Source: Treponema sp.
GTDB taxonomy: Bacteria > Spirochaetota > Spirochaetia > Treponematales > Breznakiellaceae
Assembly: GCA_009784995.1 (NCBI GenBank)
Contig: WQXE01000015.1
Coordinates: 1 to 21,340, forward strand
DNA: 21,340 nt
Direction: 5' to 3'
Part shown: positions 15,271-21,340 of the stretch, in pieces
Layout of the letters: each line of letters opens with the position of its first letter
Numbering within the stretch: the first letter of the stretch is position 1
Notes under the pieces: generated by a model
The model's database searches: none
What the model was told of the DNA's origin: nothing
Seen by the model: the letters and a program-made list of their open reading frames with translations, nothing else
Translations under genes and position numbers: made by a program

Positions 15271-16644
15271 TCATTCTTTTTCCGCGTAAACAATACGGAA
15301 AGTAACAAAAGGCGATGATAAATCCGGCGGCAGGAACGCTCTGGTTTCTGTTGACGGTGGCAGCGCTCTGCCTCGTATCGATCGTTCGCGAGAACCGACT
15401 AGTTTTATCGCGTCGGAAGGAGCGTTGATAAAACGAAGCGGAGCGTAATAATCGGCGCACCATTCCCAGGTAACATCCCTCATATTTTCGATATAAAATG
15501 ATGCCAGGATCCATTCATCTTCTGTCGGTAATCTGACTTCCATATTTGCCATTGATAAAGGAAGACGTGTTGTAAACCATTCGCAAAACGCCTGTGCCGC
15601 GTACCATGTTATTCCGCTGACAGCGTCTCTGTTTAAAAGTTCCATCGGATCTAAAGTAATTTCTTCCGGGAAATAATCGGTTTTATGATCTCTCCACTGT
15701 GGATTTTCATTTAAAAAGGTTTCAAAAATAGCTGTATTTACCGGTGTATCGCTTATCATGTAGTTATTTCCGGGGATTCCAATAAAATTAAGTCCGCCTA
15801 TAAATTGCTGTCTTAAATTTCTTCTTTCCAGGTTTCCCGATGAAAGTGGTTCGGCAGACGAAGATGAATACCAATTAGAAGATTCAATCGCGGCGGCGAC
15901 AGCGGAATTAGATGACATTAATTCGCTTAACCAATACGCGCTGCCGGGATTTTCTGAAAGAAAGTTTATGGTATCAGATATTGAATTAAAAATCGAAAGT
16001 GGAGTGGGAGCGCTGCCATTATTATCTATGAGTATTTTCGCGCGGATTAAATCCCGCATAGAAGCCTGTGTTACGGTAAAACGGGACGCGGCTTTTAAAA
16101 TTCCCTGAAGCTCTTTTTTTACTGAATGTGTATTCGCGTATGAACCGACTCGGTACGCTCCTTCGGAAAGGCTAAGAGGTATTTGCCAGGTAGAAGAAGG
16201 TTCTCCCGCGAATGTCCAGGAAGCGAAATCTGCCGCGTAATAAGCAAACGCCGCGGCGGGATTATCAGTTTTAAGCGTAAATTCCATTTTTACGCGGCGG
16301 GGGAAGAAAAGGGAGCCAAAAACGCGGGAAGGAATTTGATGGACAGCGCTTTGACTTTCAAAACCGGGCATTACAACTGTTATTGTTTGTGTGCCCTTGG
16401 GAACAAATATTTTACTGCCAGAAAGCCCCATGTAAACATTGTTTACCCTGATAGCGGCGCCTGCCGGATCAGTTTTTACAATAATTACGGAACCAGGGTT
16501 TTTTATACCCGGAAAAATTAAAAAGAAAAAGATTATGATTAGTAAAACTATCGAATAAATTACAGTAAGGTAAACACCCGGACGTATTCCAAAGTAGTGT
16601 TTTAATTTTACCTGATCTTCGTTTTCTGGCTGTTTTTCCCGCAT
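15271..16644 (-). CDS. Membrane-anchored PEGA plus SUMF1/FGE-like domain protein
   Basis: 457 residues. After a short cytoplasmic N terminus, one membrane helix (about 22-46), then an extracytoplasmic PEGA domain (about 51-97, GSVIIVKTDPAGAAIRVNNV, PKGTQTITVVMPGFE), a middle region of about 170 residues without recognisable family, and a C-terminal formylglycine-generating-enzyme/SUMF1-like domain (about 285-455): VSGITWYAAQAFCEWFTTRL, RLPTEDEW at 371-378, WEWCADYY at 393-400, RSIRGRA. The active-site cysteine pair of true FGE, expected in the final segment, is missing, so it is probably a non-catalytic C-type-lectin-fold domain used for binding. The -10 box lies five bases from the ATG and no Shine-Dalgarno is present. 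First gene of the pair with smpB. Confidence 0.8.
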   Translation of the reverse strand: MREKQPENEDQVKLKHYFGIRPGVYLTVIYSIVLLIIIFFFLIFPGIKNPGSVIIVKTDPAGAAIRVNNVYMGLSGSKIFVPKGTQTITVVMPGFESQSAVHQIPSRVFGSLFFPRRVKMEFTLKTDNPAAAFAYYAADFASWTFAGEPSSTWQIPLSLSEGAYRVGSYANTHSVKKELQGILKAASRFTVTQASMRDLIRAKILIDNNGSAPTPLSIFNSISDTINFLSENPGSAYWLSELMSSNSAVAAAIESSNWYSSSSAEPLSSGNLERRNLRQQFIGGLNFIGIPGNNYMISDTPVNTAIFETFLNENPQWRDHKTDYFPEEITLDPMELLNRDAVSGITWYAAQAFCEWFTTRLPLSMANMEVRLPTEDEWILASFYIENMRDVTWEWCADYYAPLRFINAPSDAIKLVGSRERSIRGRALPPSTETRAFLPPDLSSPFVTFRIVYAEKE

Positions 16645-16649
16645 GATGA

Positions 16650-16678
16650 ATTATATTAAAATTGATTCAATATAACAA
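16650..16678 (-). promoter_or_regulatory. Promoter positioned for a leaderless transcript of the PEGA/SUMF1-like gene
   Basis: TTGTTA (16678-16673), a 17-base spacer and a perfect TATAAT (16655-16650) on the minus strand. The -10 box ends five bases before the ATG at 16644, so transcription should start at or beside the A of ATG. Confidence 0.55.
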
Positions 16679-16693
16679 TAGAAGCGGCGGCAT

Positions 16694-16729
16694 AAAAAAA
16701 GAGCTGCCCGAGTTTGTATCGAACAGCTC
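16694..16729 (-). terminator. Intrinsic terminator of the ferredoxin-M23-PEGA operon
   Basis: On the minus strand GAGCTG, a 17-base loop with an inner CGA/TCG pairing, CAGCTC, then seven T. It lies about 100 bases after the stop of the PEGA-like gene, and several further hairpins stand between. Confidence 0.65.
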
Positions 16730-16830
16730 CATGCCCTTGAGGCATATCGGAAATATAGTGATTTGGGAGGGGAACTATAATCCCGACACTTTGAGTATCG
16801 GTAGGGTAGTGGAAATAACTGAAGCTTTTT
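16730..16830 (-). other. Hairpin-rich 3' region with no gene
   Basis: This stretch has no convincing reading frame. Inverted repeats are CCGACAC/GTATCGG (16783-16801, seven pairs including one G-U in the minus RNA, loop of five), TATAGT/ACTATA (16754-16779, six pairs) and ATGCC/GGCAT (16731-16745, five pairs). With the terminator they give four successive hairpins in the minus-strand RNA. It could be a processed 3'-UTR small RNA or a stabilising 3' end. Confidence 0.4.
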
Positions 16831-17820
16831 TTATTCGTCCTCTTGAATTGTTAAATCCACGGCTAAAGCGATGCGATAGGTTCTGCCTCGCTGGATATTT
16901 AATGTTCGTGTAACAGTGTAGTCTCCAACCTGGAATCTGACTTCGTGGGTGCCGGGTTCTACAGTTACAGGGTCTGTGGTATTGCGGATTAAAGCGTTAT
17001 TAAGGAAAATTCGCGCGTTTTGAGGCGCCTCGAATATGATGATTGGGGTTGGGTCTTGCAATTCGATTATCAAATCAATAACACGTCCTCGTTCTACGAT
17101 AAAACGGCGGCTTTCGTTGCGGTAATCATCAGAAAGGACAACAAGATGATGTTCGCCTTCGCGCAATAAAACCTGTTCATTTAAATTGCTGATAACATTG
17201 TCGTTTATTAAAACTGTAAAAGGTCTGTTCCTTAATTGAGGCGGAAAACGCGTAACAAACCTCACGGCGCCTTCGTCGCTTAAAATAGGTCTCGCGACCA
17301 AATTGAATGTTGTCCTTTCAAATTCATCCGGCAGCCCTTTCATAACCTGAGATAATCTGAACATTATTGGAAATGTTCCGGGTTGCGCGATACCCGAAGG
17401 AACTGAAACGGTTGTTGTTGTTCTTAATCCATGCTGCGCTCTGATTGGGATATGATAGATGATCCTTAATCTGTTGGGTAAGGCTTCAAACGCTATACGG
17501 TTGCCGGAAAAATCTGTTATACCGGTTCCTGTTTGGGGGTTGATATTATTATATATTGCCATAACAAGCGCGCCTCGGTATTGCAGCCAGCTTTGCGGAG
17601 CTGTAATTTCAAGCTCTATGCCTCTTAAAAACCGGGCTTCCGGACCAAGATTGATTAATACGGAATTATTTATGCCAATGTTGACAGCGGTTCCTGTCAT
17701 TTTTTCTGGGGTAACTTCGATAATGGCGTCAACAAATGTGCGGAATGATTCTATCTGCGCGTGTAATAAGATACCGGGAAACAGCAGGAAAATTATGAGA
17801 AAAAAACCTGCTCCTAGCAT
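16831..17820 (-). CDS. Secreted PEGA-like beta-rich envelope protein
   Basis: 329 residues from the ATG encoding MLGAGFFLIIFLLFPG, chosen because it gives a clean signal peptide (cleavage likely after LLHAQ, about residue 22) and has AAGGA seven bases upstream; an in-frame ATG further upstream would overlap the M23 gene. The mature protein is predicted to be almost entirely beta strands. Its C-terminal about 70 residues (PTPIIIFEAPQNARIFLNNA, then VEPGTHEVRFQVGDYTVTRT) have the PEGA pattern of a surface beta-sandwich repeat. No lipobox or C-terminal anchor is seen, so it is probably periplasmic. It follows the LysM-M23 peptidase by 25 bases; a joint role at the cell wall is likely but unproved. 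Confidence 0.75.
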   Translation of the reverse strand: MLGAGFFLIIFLLFPGILLHAQIESFRTFVDAIIEVTPEKMTGTAVNIGINNSVLINLGPEARFLRGIELEITAPQSWLQYRGALVMAIYNNINPQTGTGITDFSGNRIAFEALPNRLRIIYHIPIRAQHGLRTTTTVSVPSGIAQPGTFPIMFRLSQVMKGLPDEFERTTFNLVARPILSDEGAVRFVTRFPPQLRNRPFTVLINDNVISNLNEQVLLREGEHHLVVLSDDYRNESRRFIVERGRVIDLIIELQDPTPIIIFEAPQNARIFLNNALIRNTTDPVTVEPGTHEVRFQVGDYTVTRTLNIQRGRTYRIALAVDLTIQEDE

Positions 17821-17845
17821 ACCACATCCTTTTTCTCCGCCAATG

Positions 17846-18796
17846 TCAGGGACGGAGTCTTCCTGCCGGATCAAACGCCCTTCCATCCTGCCGCAATTCA
17901 AAATGTAAATGCGGTCCTGTGGACTGACCTGTCGATCCCACCCTCCCTATCAGATTACCTGATTTTACCTCTGTCCGCAAGGCTACAAGTATTACTTGCA
18001 AATGCCCGTAAAGACTTGTCCATCTGTTACTGTGGGTGATAATTATATAATTTCCGTATACAGGATCAAAACCTGAAGCTGTAACAATTCCGTCCGCGGC
18101 GGCGAAAACCTCTGTTCCTTCCGGCGCGGCAAGGTCTATACCATTGTGCATTGTAAGATGACCAAAAAATGGGTCATTCCGCATGCCAAAAGAACTGGAT
18201 ACCCGGTAATTACGAAGCGGGAAGCGAAACCCGGAGTTTAAAAAAAACGCTCTTTCTGTTGGCGAAAATTCCGCTCCGGGAAAAAAATGATAAACTACAG
18301 GTGATCCGCTTTTTCTGACTGTTAACCTGATAAAATCCTGAGAGTTTTGCCTCGCGGCTCCTATTATTTTTTCAAGGTCAGTTTCAATATCCAAAGGAAT
18401 AAAAATCCCAGGGCATGATGGGATTAATAATACACTTCCTGTTTCCAATGATGTTGGATTACTAATTCTGTTAAGGCTTGCGAGAGTTGAATATGGAATA
18501 TTTGTACGGGCTGCCAGGAAAAAAATATCTTCGCCGGGTCTTGTTGTGTACTGGTAAATTGTTAAATGTTCCGCGATATTCTGCGACGATGATGTCGCGA
18601 GGTTATTTCTTATTCTCGCAAGCCTCATTCTGTTGGCTTCGATATCACTGGCTAGCTGCCTGAAAACTGTATCTGAAGGAGTGAACCTTTGTATTTCCGG
18701 AAAAGCGCTTGTTTGTTGAGCTTGGCAAACCGGTAAGGCTGTTAAAATTAAAAAAAAGGCAAGGGTAACTCCCTTGCCAGCCTTTTTTATGAACAA
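17846..18796 (-). CDS. Secreted LysM-M23 family metallopeptidase
   Basis: Predicted periplasmic zinc endopeptidase acting on peptidoglycan cross-links, or a non-enzymatic activator of amidases. From TTG at 18796 it is 316 residues with a signal peptide (MFIKKAGKGVTLAFFLIL, cleavage near QAQ at 25-27). An ATG at 18829 would overlap the ferredoxin gene by 31 bases and add a charged leader, so TTG, two bases after the ferredoxin stop, is preferred with moderate certainty. A LysM-like module lies at about 85-130 (YTTRPGEDIFFLAARTNIPY, SVLLIPS). The M23 domain (about 190-315) has zinc-site motifs HNGIDLAAPEG and HLHFEL and the GSTGQSTGPHLHF segment, so it looks active. The signal-peptide codons include a terminator-like hairpin. 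The gene lies between ferredoxin and the PEGA-like protein. Confidence 0.85.
   Translation of the reverse strand: MFIKKAGKGVTLAFFLILTALPVCQAQQTSAFPEIQRFTPSDTVFRQLASDIEANRMRLARIRNNLATSSSQNIAEHLTIYQYTTRPGEDIFFLAARTNIPYSTLASLNRISNPTSLETGSVLLIPSCPGIFIPLDIETDLEKIIGAARQNSQDFIRLTVRKSGSPVVYHFFPGAEFSPTERAFFLNSGFRFPLRNYRVSSSFGMRNDPFFGHLTMHNGIDLAAPEGTEVFAAADGIVTASGFDPVYGNYIIITHSNRWTSLYGHLQVILVALRTEVKSGNLIGRVGSTGQSTGPHLHFELRQDGRAFDPAGRLRP
18750..18778 (-). terminator. Perfect intrinsic terminator embedded in the M23 signal-peptide codons
   Basis: On the minus strand GGCAAGGG, loop AGTTA, CCCTTGCC, followed by eight T. This eight-pair GC-rich stem with a U-tract begins 21 bases after the ferredoxin stop, yet it is read through as codons for GKGVTLAF of the M23 protein. 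It probably ends most ferredoxin transcripts and attenuates the downstream genes. Confidence 0.75.
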
Positions 18797-18798
18797 AT

Positions 18799-18969
18799 TT
18801 ACGCTGCCGAAATCGCGTCTGTTGGGCATGATGCTACACACGCGCCGCAATCTGTGCATTTATCGGCGTCGATAACATACTGACCATCATTTTCTGAAAT
18901 CGCTTCCAGTGGACAGTCAGAAACGCACGCTCCGCAGCTAACACAAGCATCACCAATTTTATGAGCCAT
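18799..18969 (-). CDS. 2[4Fe-4S] ferredoxin, clostridial type
   Basis: 56-residue electron carrier beginning MAHKIGDACVSCGACVSDCP. Two cluster motifs are intact: CxxCxxCxxxCP at Cys9, 12, 15, 19 and at Cys38, 41, 44, 48 (CTDCGACVASCP). Length, acidic character and internal two-fold symmetry are those of the small low-potential ferredoxins of anaerobes, which serve pyruvate:ferredoxin oxidoreductase, hydrogenase or similar enzymes. GAGG lies seven bases before the ATG. It is upstream of, and very close to, the M23 peptidase gene, with an intrinsic terminator right after it inside that gene; this suggests abundant monocistronic ferredoxin mRNA. It implies an anaerobic fermentative host. No partner enzyme is encoded nearby. 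Confidence 0.95.
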   Translation of the reverse strand: MAHKIGDACVSCGACVSDCPLEAISENDGQYVIDADKCTDCGACVASCPTDAISAA

Positions 18970-19029
18970 ATTGAACCTCGCTTATTTAGAATATCTACAA
19001 AATAACACAAAATCTGCCGAAAATCAAGT

Positions 19030-19362
19030 ATGATTTTCTTTGGTATAGTACTTGGCTTGGCAATTATGGGAGCCGTAAGTTACCTGGCGCTTGATAAAAA
19101 ATCAACTTTCCACATTCGTTTGGCAAGTCTTGCCGCTCTTGGCATTATGGTTCTTACTGTAATAATTTGTATTATTGTCGCTCTTTCCACTGGCCGTACA
19201 TTTGCTGTAGATATGTCTACCTATATTGTTGGAGAACCTACAGAAATTGTAGAAGAAACAAATGTATTCGCTATAATTTTTTCAGTTTTATTCTTTTTAG
19301 CGTTATTTGTGGTAGTCGCGGTTCTTGCCATGAAAGAGCAAAAAAAGCATATCAGGAAATAA
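19030..19362 (+). CDS. Small integral membrane protein, unknown function
   Basis: 110 residues with three predicted helices: about 2-20 (FFGIVLGLAIMGAVSYLAL), 30-53 (ASLAALGIMVLTVIICIIVA) and 80-101 (AIIFSVLFFLALFVVVAVLA), and a basic C-terminal tail (KEQKKHIRK). I do not recognise the family. The region between the second and third helix (STYIVGEPTEIVEET) is acidic. It is divergent from ferredoxin, 60 bases away, with no clear ribosome binding site. Its 3' end overlaps the convergent SDR gene by 11 bases, and both ends fall in a shared hairpin. Hydrophobic pattern and codon structure support a real gene. Confidence 0.68.
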   Translation: MIFFGIVLGLAIMGAVSYLALDKKSTFHIRLASLAALGIMVLTVIICIIVALSTGRTFAVDMSTYIVGEPTEIVEETNVFAIIFSVLFFLALFVVVAVLAMKEQKKHIRK

Positions 19363-19372
19363 AGCTTTTTTT
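19340..19372. terminator. Bidirectional A/T-flanked hairpin between convergent genes
   Basis: A7-GC, a 15-base loop, GC-T7: a nine-pair inverted repeat providing a U-tract in either direction, with both flanking genes ending inside it. Confidence 0.4.
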
Positions 19373-20398
19373 CGCGTTTTCCAGTGTTAATATCACCTTG
19401 TCGCACCATTGATCAAATTCGATGTCTTCACGCTGTAATTCGCTGTTATTTAATACATTGTTTACTGTCATTTTGATGCCTTCGTCTACACGCGTCTTTG
19501 CGTTGAAGTCCGGGGCGAGTCGTTTTAACTTGGTGTTGTCAAAAACGACAGAATTTGCCTTGTCGCCTAAAAGACTGCCTTTAAAATCATATTTTCCCTG
19601 TGAACAGCTTTCAAGAAAACCGCTTGATACATGTACCGCTTTTAACTCTACATTTAAAGCGTCAGCGATTATTTGATAAATTTGATTCCATGTTACACTT
19701 TCGTCGGACGTGATATGCAGGGTTTCACCGATTGCATGGATATTTCCCATTAATCTTACAAACGCGTTTGCAAAATCGCTGTTATGAGTTAATGTCCATA
19801 AACTAGTGCCATCTCCATGAATGATGACAGGTTTGCCGTCTAACATTCTTTTTAAAACCTGCCAGCTTCCGTTTTTGCCGTGCACTCCAAGCGGCACGTT
19901 ACGTTCGTCGTAGGTGTGGCTTGGACGGATAATCGTAATCGGAAAGCCGCATTCGCGGTATTTTTGCGTTAAAAATTCTTCGCAGGCAATTTTATCTCTT
20001 GAATATTTCCAAAGCGGATTTGATACAGGCGTTCCTTCTGTAATCAGATAAGAAGAAAGCGGCTTTTGGTACGCCGATGCCGAAGAAATAAAAATATATT
20101 GTTTGCAAAGACCGTTAAAAATTTCAAAATCTTTTTTTACATGTTCAGGCACAAAAGCGATAAAATCGGCGACAACATCGAATTTGTTTCCTTTGCCAAT
20201 GACTTTTTCCAGTTTTTCTTTAATCTCGGGCGCGTCTTCGCTGAAAATATCACATTCTATATGATTAAACTCGGCTCCTTTAAACTCGCTTTTACGGTTT
20301 CCGCGGTTAAGCAAAAAAAGCTGCCAGCCCAATTGAGCCGCCTGTCTTGTAATTGCGCTGGAAATTGTTCCTGTTCCGCCGATAAATAGTACTTTCAT
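19352..20398 (-). CDS. NAD-dependent epimerase/dehydratase-like (extended SDR) protein
   Basis: 348-residue Rossmann-fold protein of the extended short-chain dehydrogenase family. The N terminus MKVLFIGGTGTISSAI has the GGTGxxS dinucleotide motif at 7-13. SSASAY (105-110) and YSRDK (132-136) supply the Ser/Tyr/Lys catalytic set, and IIRPSHTY follows as usual for sugar epimerases and reductases. The overall pattern is closest to the atypical group of NAD-dependent epimerase-like proteins of unknown substrate (some related to CSP41). AAGGA eight bases before the ATG overlaps the end of the PIN toxin gene, three bases upstream, so it is probably the third gene of the toxin-antitoxin transcript. 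Fold is secure, substrate unknown. Confidence 0.8.
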   Translation of the reverse strand: MKVLFIGGTGTISSAITRQAAQLGWQLFLLNRGNRKSEFKGAEFNHIECDIFSEDAPEIKEKLEKVIGKGNKFDVVADFIAFVPEHVKKDFEIFNGLCKQYIFISSASAYQKPLSSYLITEGTPVSNPLWKYSRDKIACEEFLTQKYRECGFPITIIRPSHTYDERNVPLGVHGKNGSWQVLKRMLDGKPVIIHGDGTSLWTLTHNSDFANAFVRLMGNIHAIGETLHITSDESVTWNQIYQIIADALNVELKAVHVSSGFLESCSQGKYDFKGSLLGDKANSVVFDNTKLKRLAPDFNAKTRVDEGIKMTVNNVLNNSELQREDIEFDQWCDKVILTLENAKKSFIS

Positions 20399-20401
20399 AT
20401 T

Positions 20402-20824
20402 TTAATCCTTGTTATAAATCTGCTGTAAGAATTCTTCCGGGGTTTGTGCAGGTACAGGTGAGTTTGTAAAGTCTTTTACATTTCTTGTTATAATATAATC
20501 CGCTTTTTCTCGCCTTGCGGCAGCGCCGATTAACGCGTCTTCAAAATCCGGCATAAATAATATTATAGCACTTGTTATATCTTCTGATGTAGTATTGCAA
20601 ATTTTTATGTAATTGCTAAGAAGAAAGATATTTTCTCTTGCTTTTACGTCATCTCCAAAGAATTTTCTGATTAAATAATAAACATCTTTAACTGCTCCAG
20701 CGCTCATTATTGTTTCAATTTCGCCTTCCAACCCAAGCTGTATAACTTTGCGAGAATTAAGATAAAACGGTTCTCTTTCTTCTAAAAAATCAATAACAAC
20801 ATTTGTGTCTATTAATACTTTCAT
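20402..20824 (-). CDS. PIN-domain ribonuclease toxin, VapC family
   Basis: 140-residue toxin of a type II toxin-antitoxin module, expected to be a Mg-dependent RNase acting on tRNA or rRNA and held inactive by the protein encoded just upstream. The PIN fold is marked by MKVLIDTNVVIDFL (Asp6), a mid acidic residue near 47 (AGAVKDVYYL), DFEDALIGAAARREKADYII (Asp93-Asp96) and TRNVKDF (113-119). All the usual acidic positions appear filled, so the toxin is probably active. It starts nine bases after the antitoxin stop with AAGGT in the gap. A reductase-like gene follows three bases downstream. Confidence 0.88.
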   Translation of the reverse strand: MKVLIDTNVVIDFLEEREPFYLNSRKVIQLGLEGEIETIMSAGAVKDVYYLIRKFFGDDVKARENIFLLSNYIKICNTTSEDITSAIILFMPDFEDALIGAAARREKADYIITRNVKDFTNSPVPAQTPEEFLQQIYNKD

Positions 20825-20833
20825 TACCTTACC

Positions 20834-21109
20834 TTAATTATCACTTTTTTTCGGAGGGGTGTCGTACTTAGGATCCATGATCCAGGGTGCATGTCTTGCA
20901 AGCCTTTCTCTTTTTATTTCATCAAGGCTTATAGTATTACCTTTAATGATTCCAGAAAGAGCGTTTAAAATTGACATTTTATCTTCTGTTGGATCCGACA
21001 ATTTTGCGATGCATTTTCCGTTTTTGGTAATGTACACATTTTTCTTTTCTGCCACTGTGTCCAAATAGTGCCCTATTTTGGACTTAAATTGGGTTGCTGT
21101 AACGACCAT
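20834..21109 (-). CDS. Phd/YefM-type antitoxin
   Basis: 91 residues beginning MVVTATQFKSKIGHYLDTVA, the usual Phd/YefM DNA-binding N-terminal fold, followed by KNVYITKNGKCIAKLSDP. The C-terminal half (LDEIKRERLARHAPWIMDP) would wrap the PIN toxin. AAGGAG seven bases before this ATG fixes the start; an in-frame upstream codon at 21166 lies within the promoter and is rejected. It should both neutralise the toxin and, with it, repress its own promoter, which carries two matching palindromes. Confidence 0.87.
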   Translation of the reverse strand: MVVTATQFKSKIGHYLDTVAEKKNVYITKNGKCIAKLSDPTEDKMSILNALSGIIKGNTISLDEIKRERLARHAPWIMDPKYDTPPKKSDN

Positions 21110-21124
21110 TTTTATCTCCTTAAT

Positions 21125-21166
21125 ATCGTATGATATTAATATAACAAAATCGTACGATTGTGGCAA
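21125..21166 (-). promoter_or_regulatory. Toxin-antitoxin promoter with two palindromic operators
   Basis: Minus-strand promoter: TTGCCA (21166-21161), a 17-base spacer and TATATT (21143-21138), start site near 21131. ATCGTACGAT (21149-21158, within a 12-bp perfect palindrome) fills the spacer and ATCGTATGAT (21125-21134) covers the start site; the two are 24 bp apart. Typical of autorepression by an antitoxin-toxin complex. Confidence 0.65.
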
Positions 21167-21212
21167 GGGGAAATTGGGTGGTTTTGGTTAAGAAATGGTT
21201 AGGAGTGTCAAG

Positions 21213-21247
21213 CTTATCTTGATAAGATGAATTTATAGTGTTATAAT
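21213..21247 (+). promoter_or_regulatory. Consensus promoter overlapped by a palindrome, for the gene at the window end
   Basis: TTGATA (21219-21224), a 17-base spacer and a perfect TATAAT (21242-21247). The inverted repeat CTTATC-TT-GATAAG (21213-21226) covers the -35 box and is a likely repressor site. Confidence 0.65.
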
Positions 21248-21276
21248 AACTGATAGCTAAACTAAAGGAAGTTTAA

Positions 21277-21340
21277 ATGAACTTTTTAGAACTTGGTAAA
21301 ATGTCTGATAAAGACGCACTAGATGTTTTTAAAAGTATAC
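21277..21340 (+). CDS. Start of an unidentified gene, truncated by the window end
   Basis: Begins MNFLELGKMSDKDALDVFKS and is open to the last base. AAGGAAG lies six to seven bases before the ATG and a consensus promoter lies 30 bases upstream, so this is a genuine gene start. Twenty-one residues are too few for a family assignment; they look like an amphipathic acidic helix. Confidence 0.65.
   Translation, partial: MNFLELGKMSDKDALDVFKSI

Noticed and set aside
16694..16830. tmRNA, 4.5S RNA or 6S RNA next to smpB
   Set aside because: No tag reading frame or tRNA-like ends for tmRNA, no GGAAG/AGCAG core of SRP RNA, and no long rod with a central bubble for 6S RNA.
16662..16913. 83-codon plus-strand frame in the gap before the PEGA-like gene
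   Set aside because: It runs through the terminator hairpins and into the end of the minus-strand gene, has no ribosome binding site and no domain-like sequence.

Overview
This 21.3 kb, AT-rich, densely packed chromosomal window most resembles a spirochaete of the Treponema type. The pointers are a Gld-like ABC exporter with a DUF4340 partner, a tandem pair of DUF115/Maf-like motility-accessory proteins, small-domain envelope proteins (PEGA, LysM-M23) and degenerate GGDEF membrane proteins. This assignment rests on recalled family distribution, not on a marker gene. I saw no rRNA, tRNA, CRISPR array or insertion sequence.

Layout. (1) Positions 1-6240, plus strand: a membrane GGDEF protein (5' end outside the window), ribonuclease Z, and a four-gene transport block (ATPase, ABC-2 permease, GldG-like auxiliary subunit, DUF4340 protein) with overlapping or tightly spaced genes. 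(2) 6255-8318: a minus-strand membrane protein with a degenerate GGDEF-like domain, diverging from a plus-strand MEMO1-family gene, with start codons about 30 bp apart. (3) 8315-14301, minus strand: one apparent operon. A clear promoter is followed by three 19-bp-period palindromic repeats, then a huge Asp/Ser-rich acidic protein, a Pro/Gln/Ala-rich segment with a conserved C-terminal domain (probably its frameshifted tail), and two overlapping DUF115/Maf-like genes. The first Maf gene has no ATG, GTG or TTG start; its reading frame begins at a TAATT stop/start overlap, implying ATT initiation or a start-codon mutation. (4) 14350-14787: a small FtsB/DivIC-like membrane protein. (5) 14790-16644, minus: a PEGA plus SUMF1-like membrane protein and smpB, preceded by a promoter placed for leaderless transcription. 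(6) 16645-18969, minus: a 56-residue 2[4Fe-4S] ferredoxin, a LysM-M23 endopeptidase and a secreted PEGA-like protein, followed by a hairpin-rich 3' region with an intrinsic terminator. A near-perfect terminator also lies inside the signal-peptide codons of the M23 gene. (7) 19030-21109: a small membrane protein, then (minus) an SDR-type reductase co-directional with a Phd/YefM-PIN toxin-antitoxin pair whose promoter carries two copies of a 10-bp palindrome. (8) A new plus-strand gene with a consensus promoter starts at 21277 and runs off the end.

The most unusual parts are the acidic-protein/Maf operon (frameshift, missing canonical start, palindromic leader array), the terminator embedded in coding sequence between ferredoxin and the M23 peptidase, and the recurrent promoters whose -10 box sits 5-6 nt from a start codon that lacks a Shine-Dalgarno sequence.
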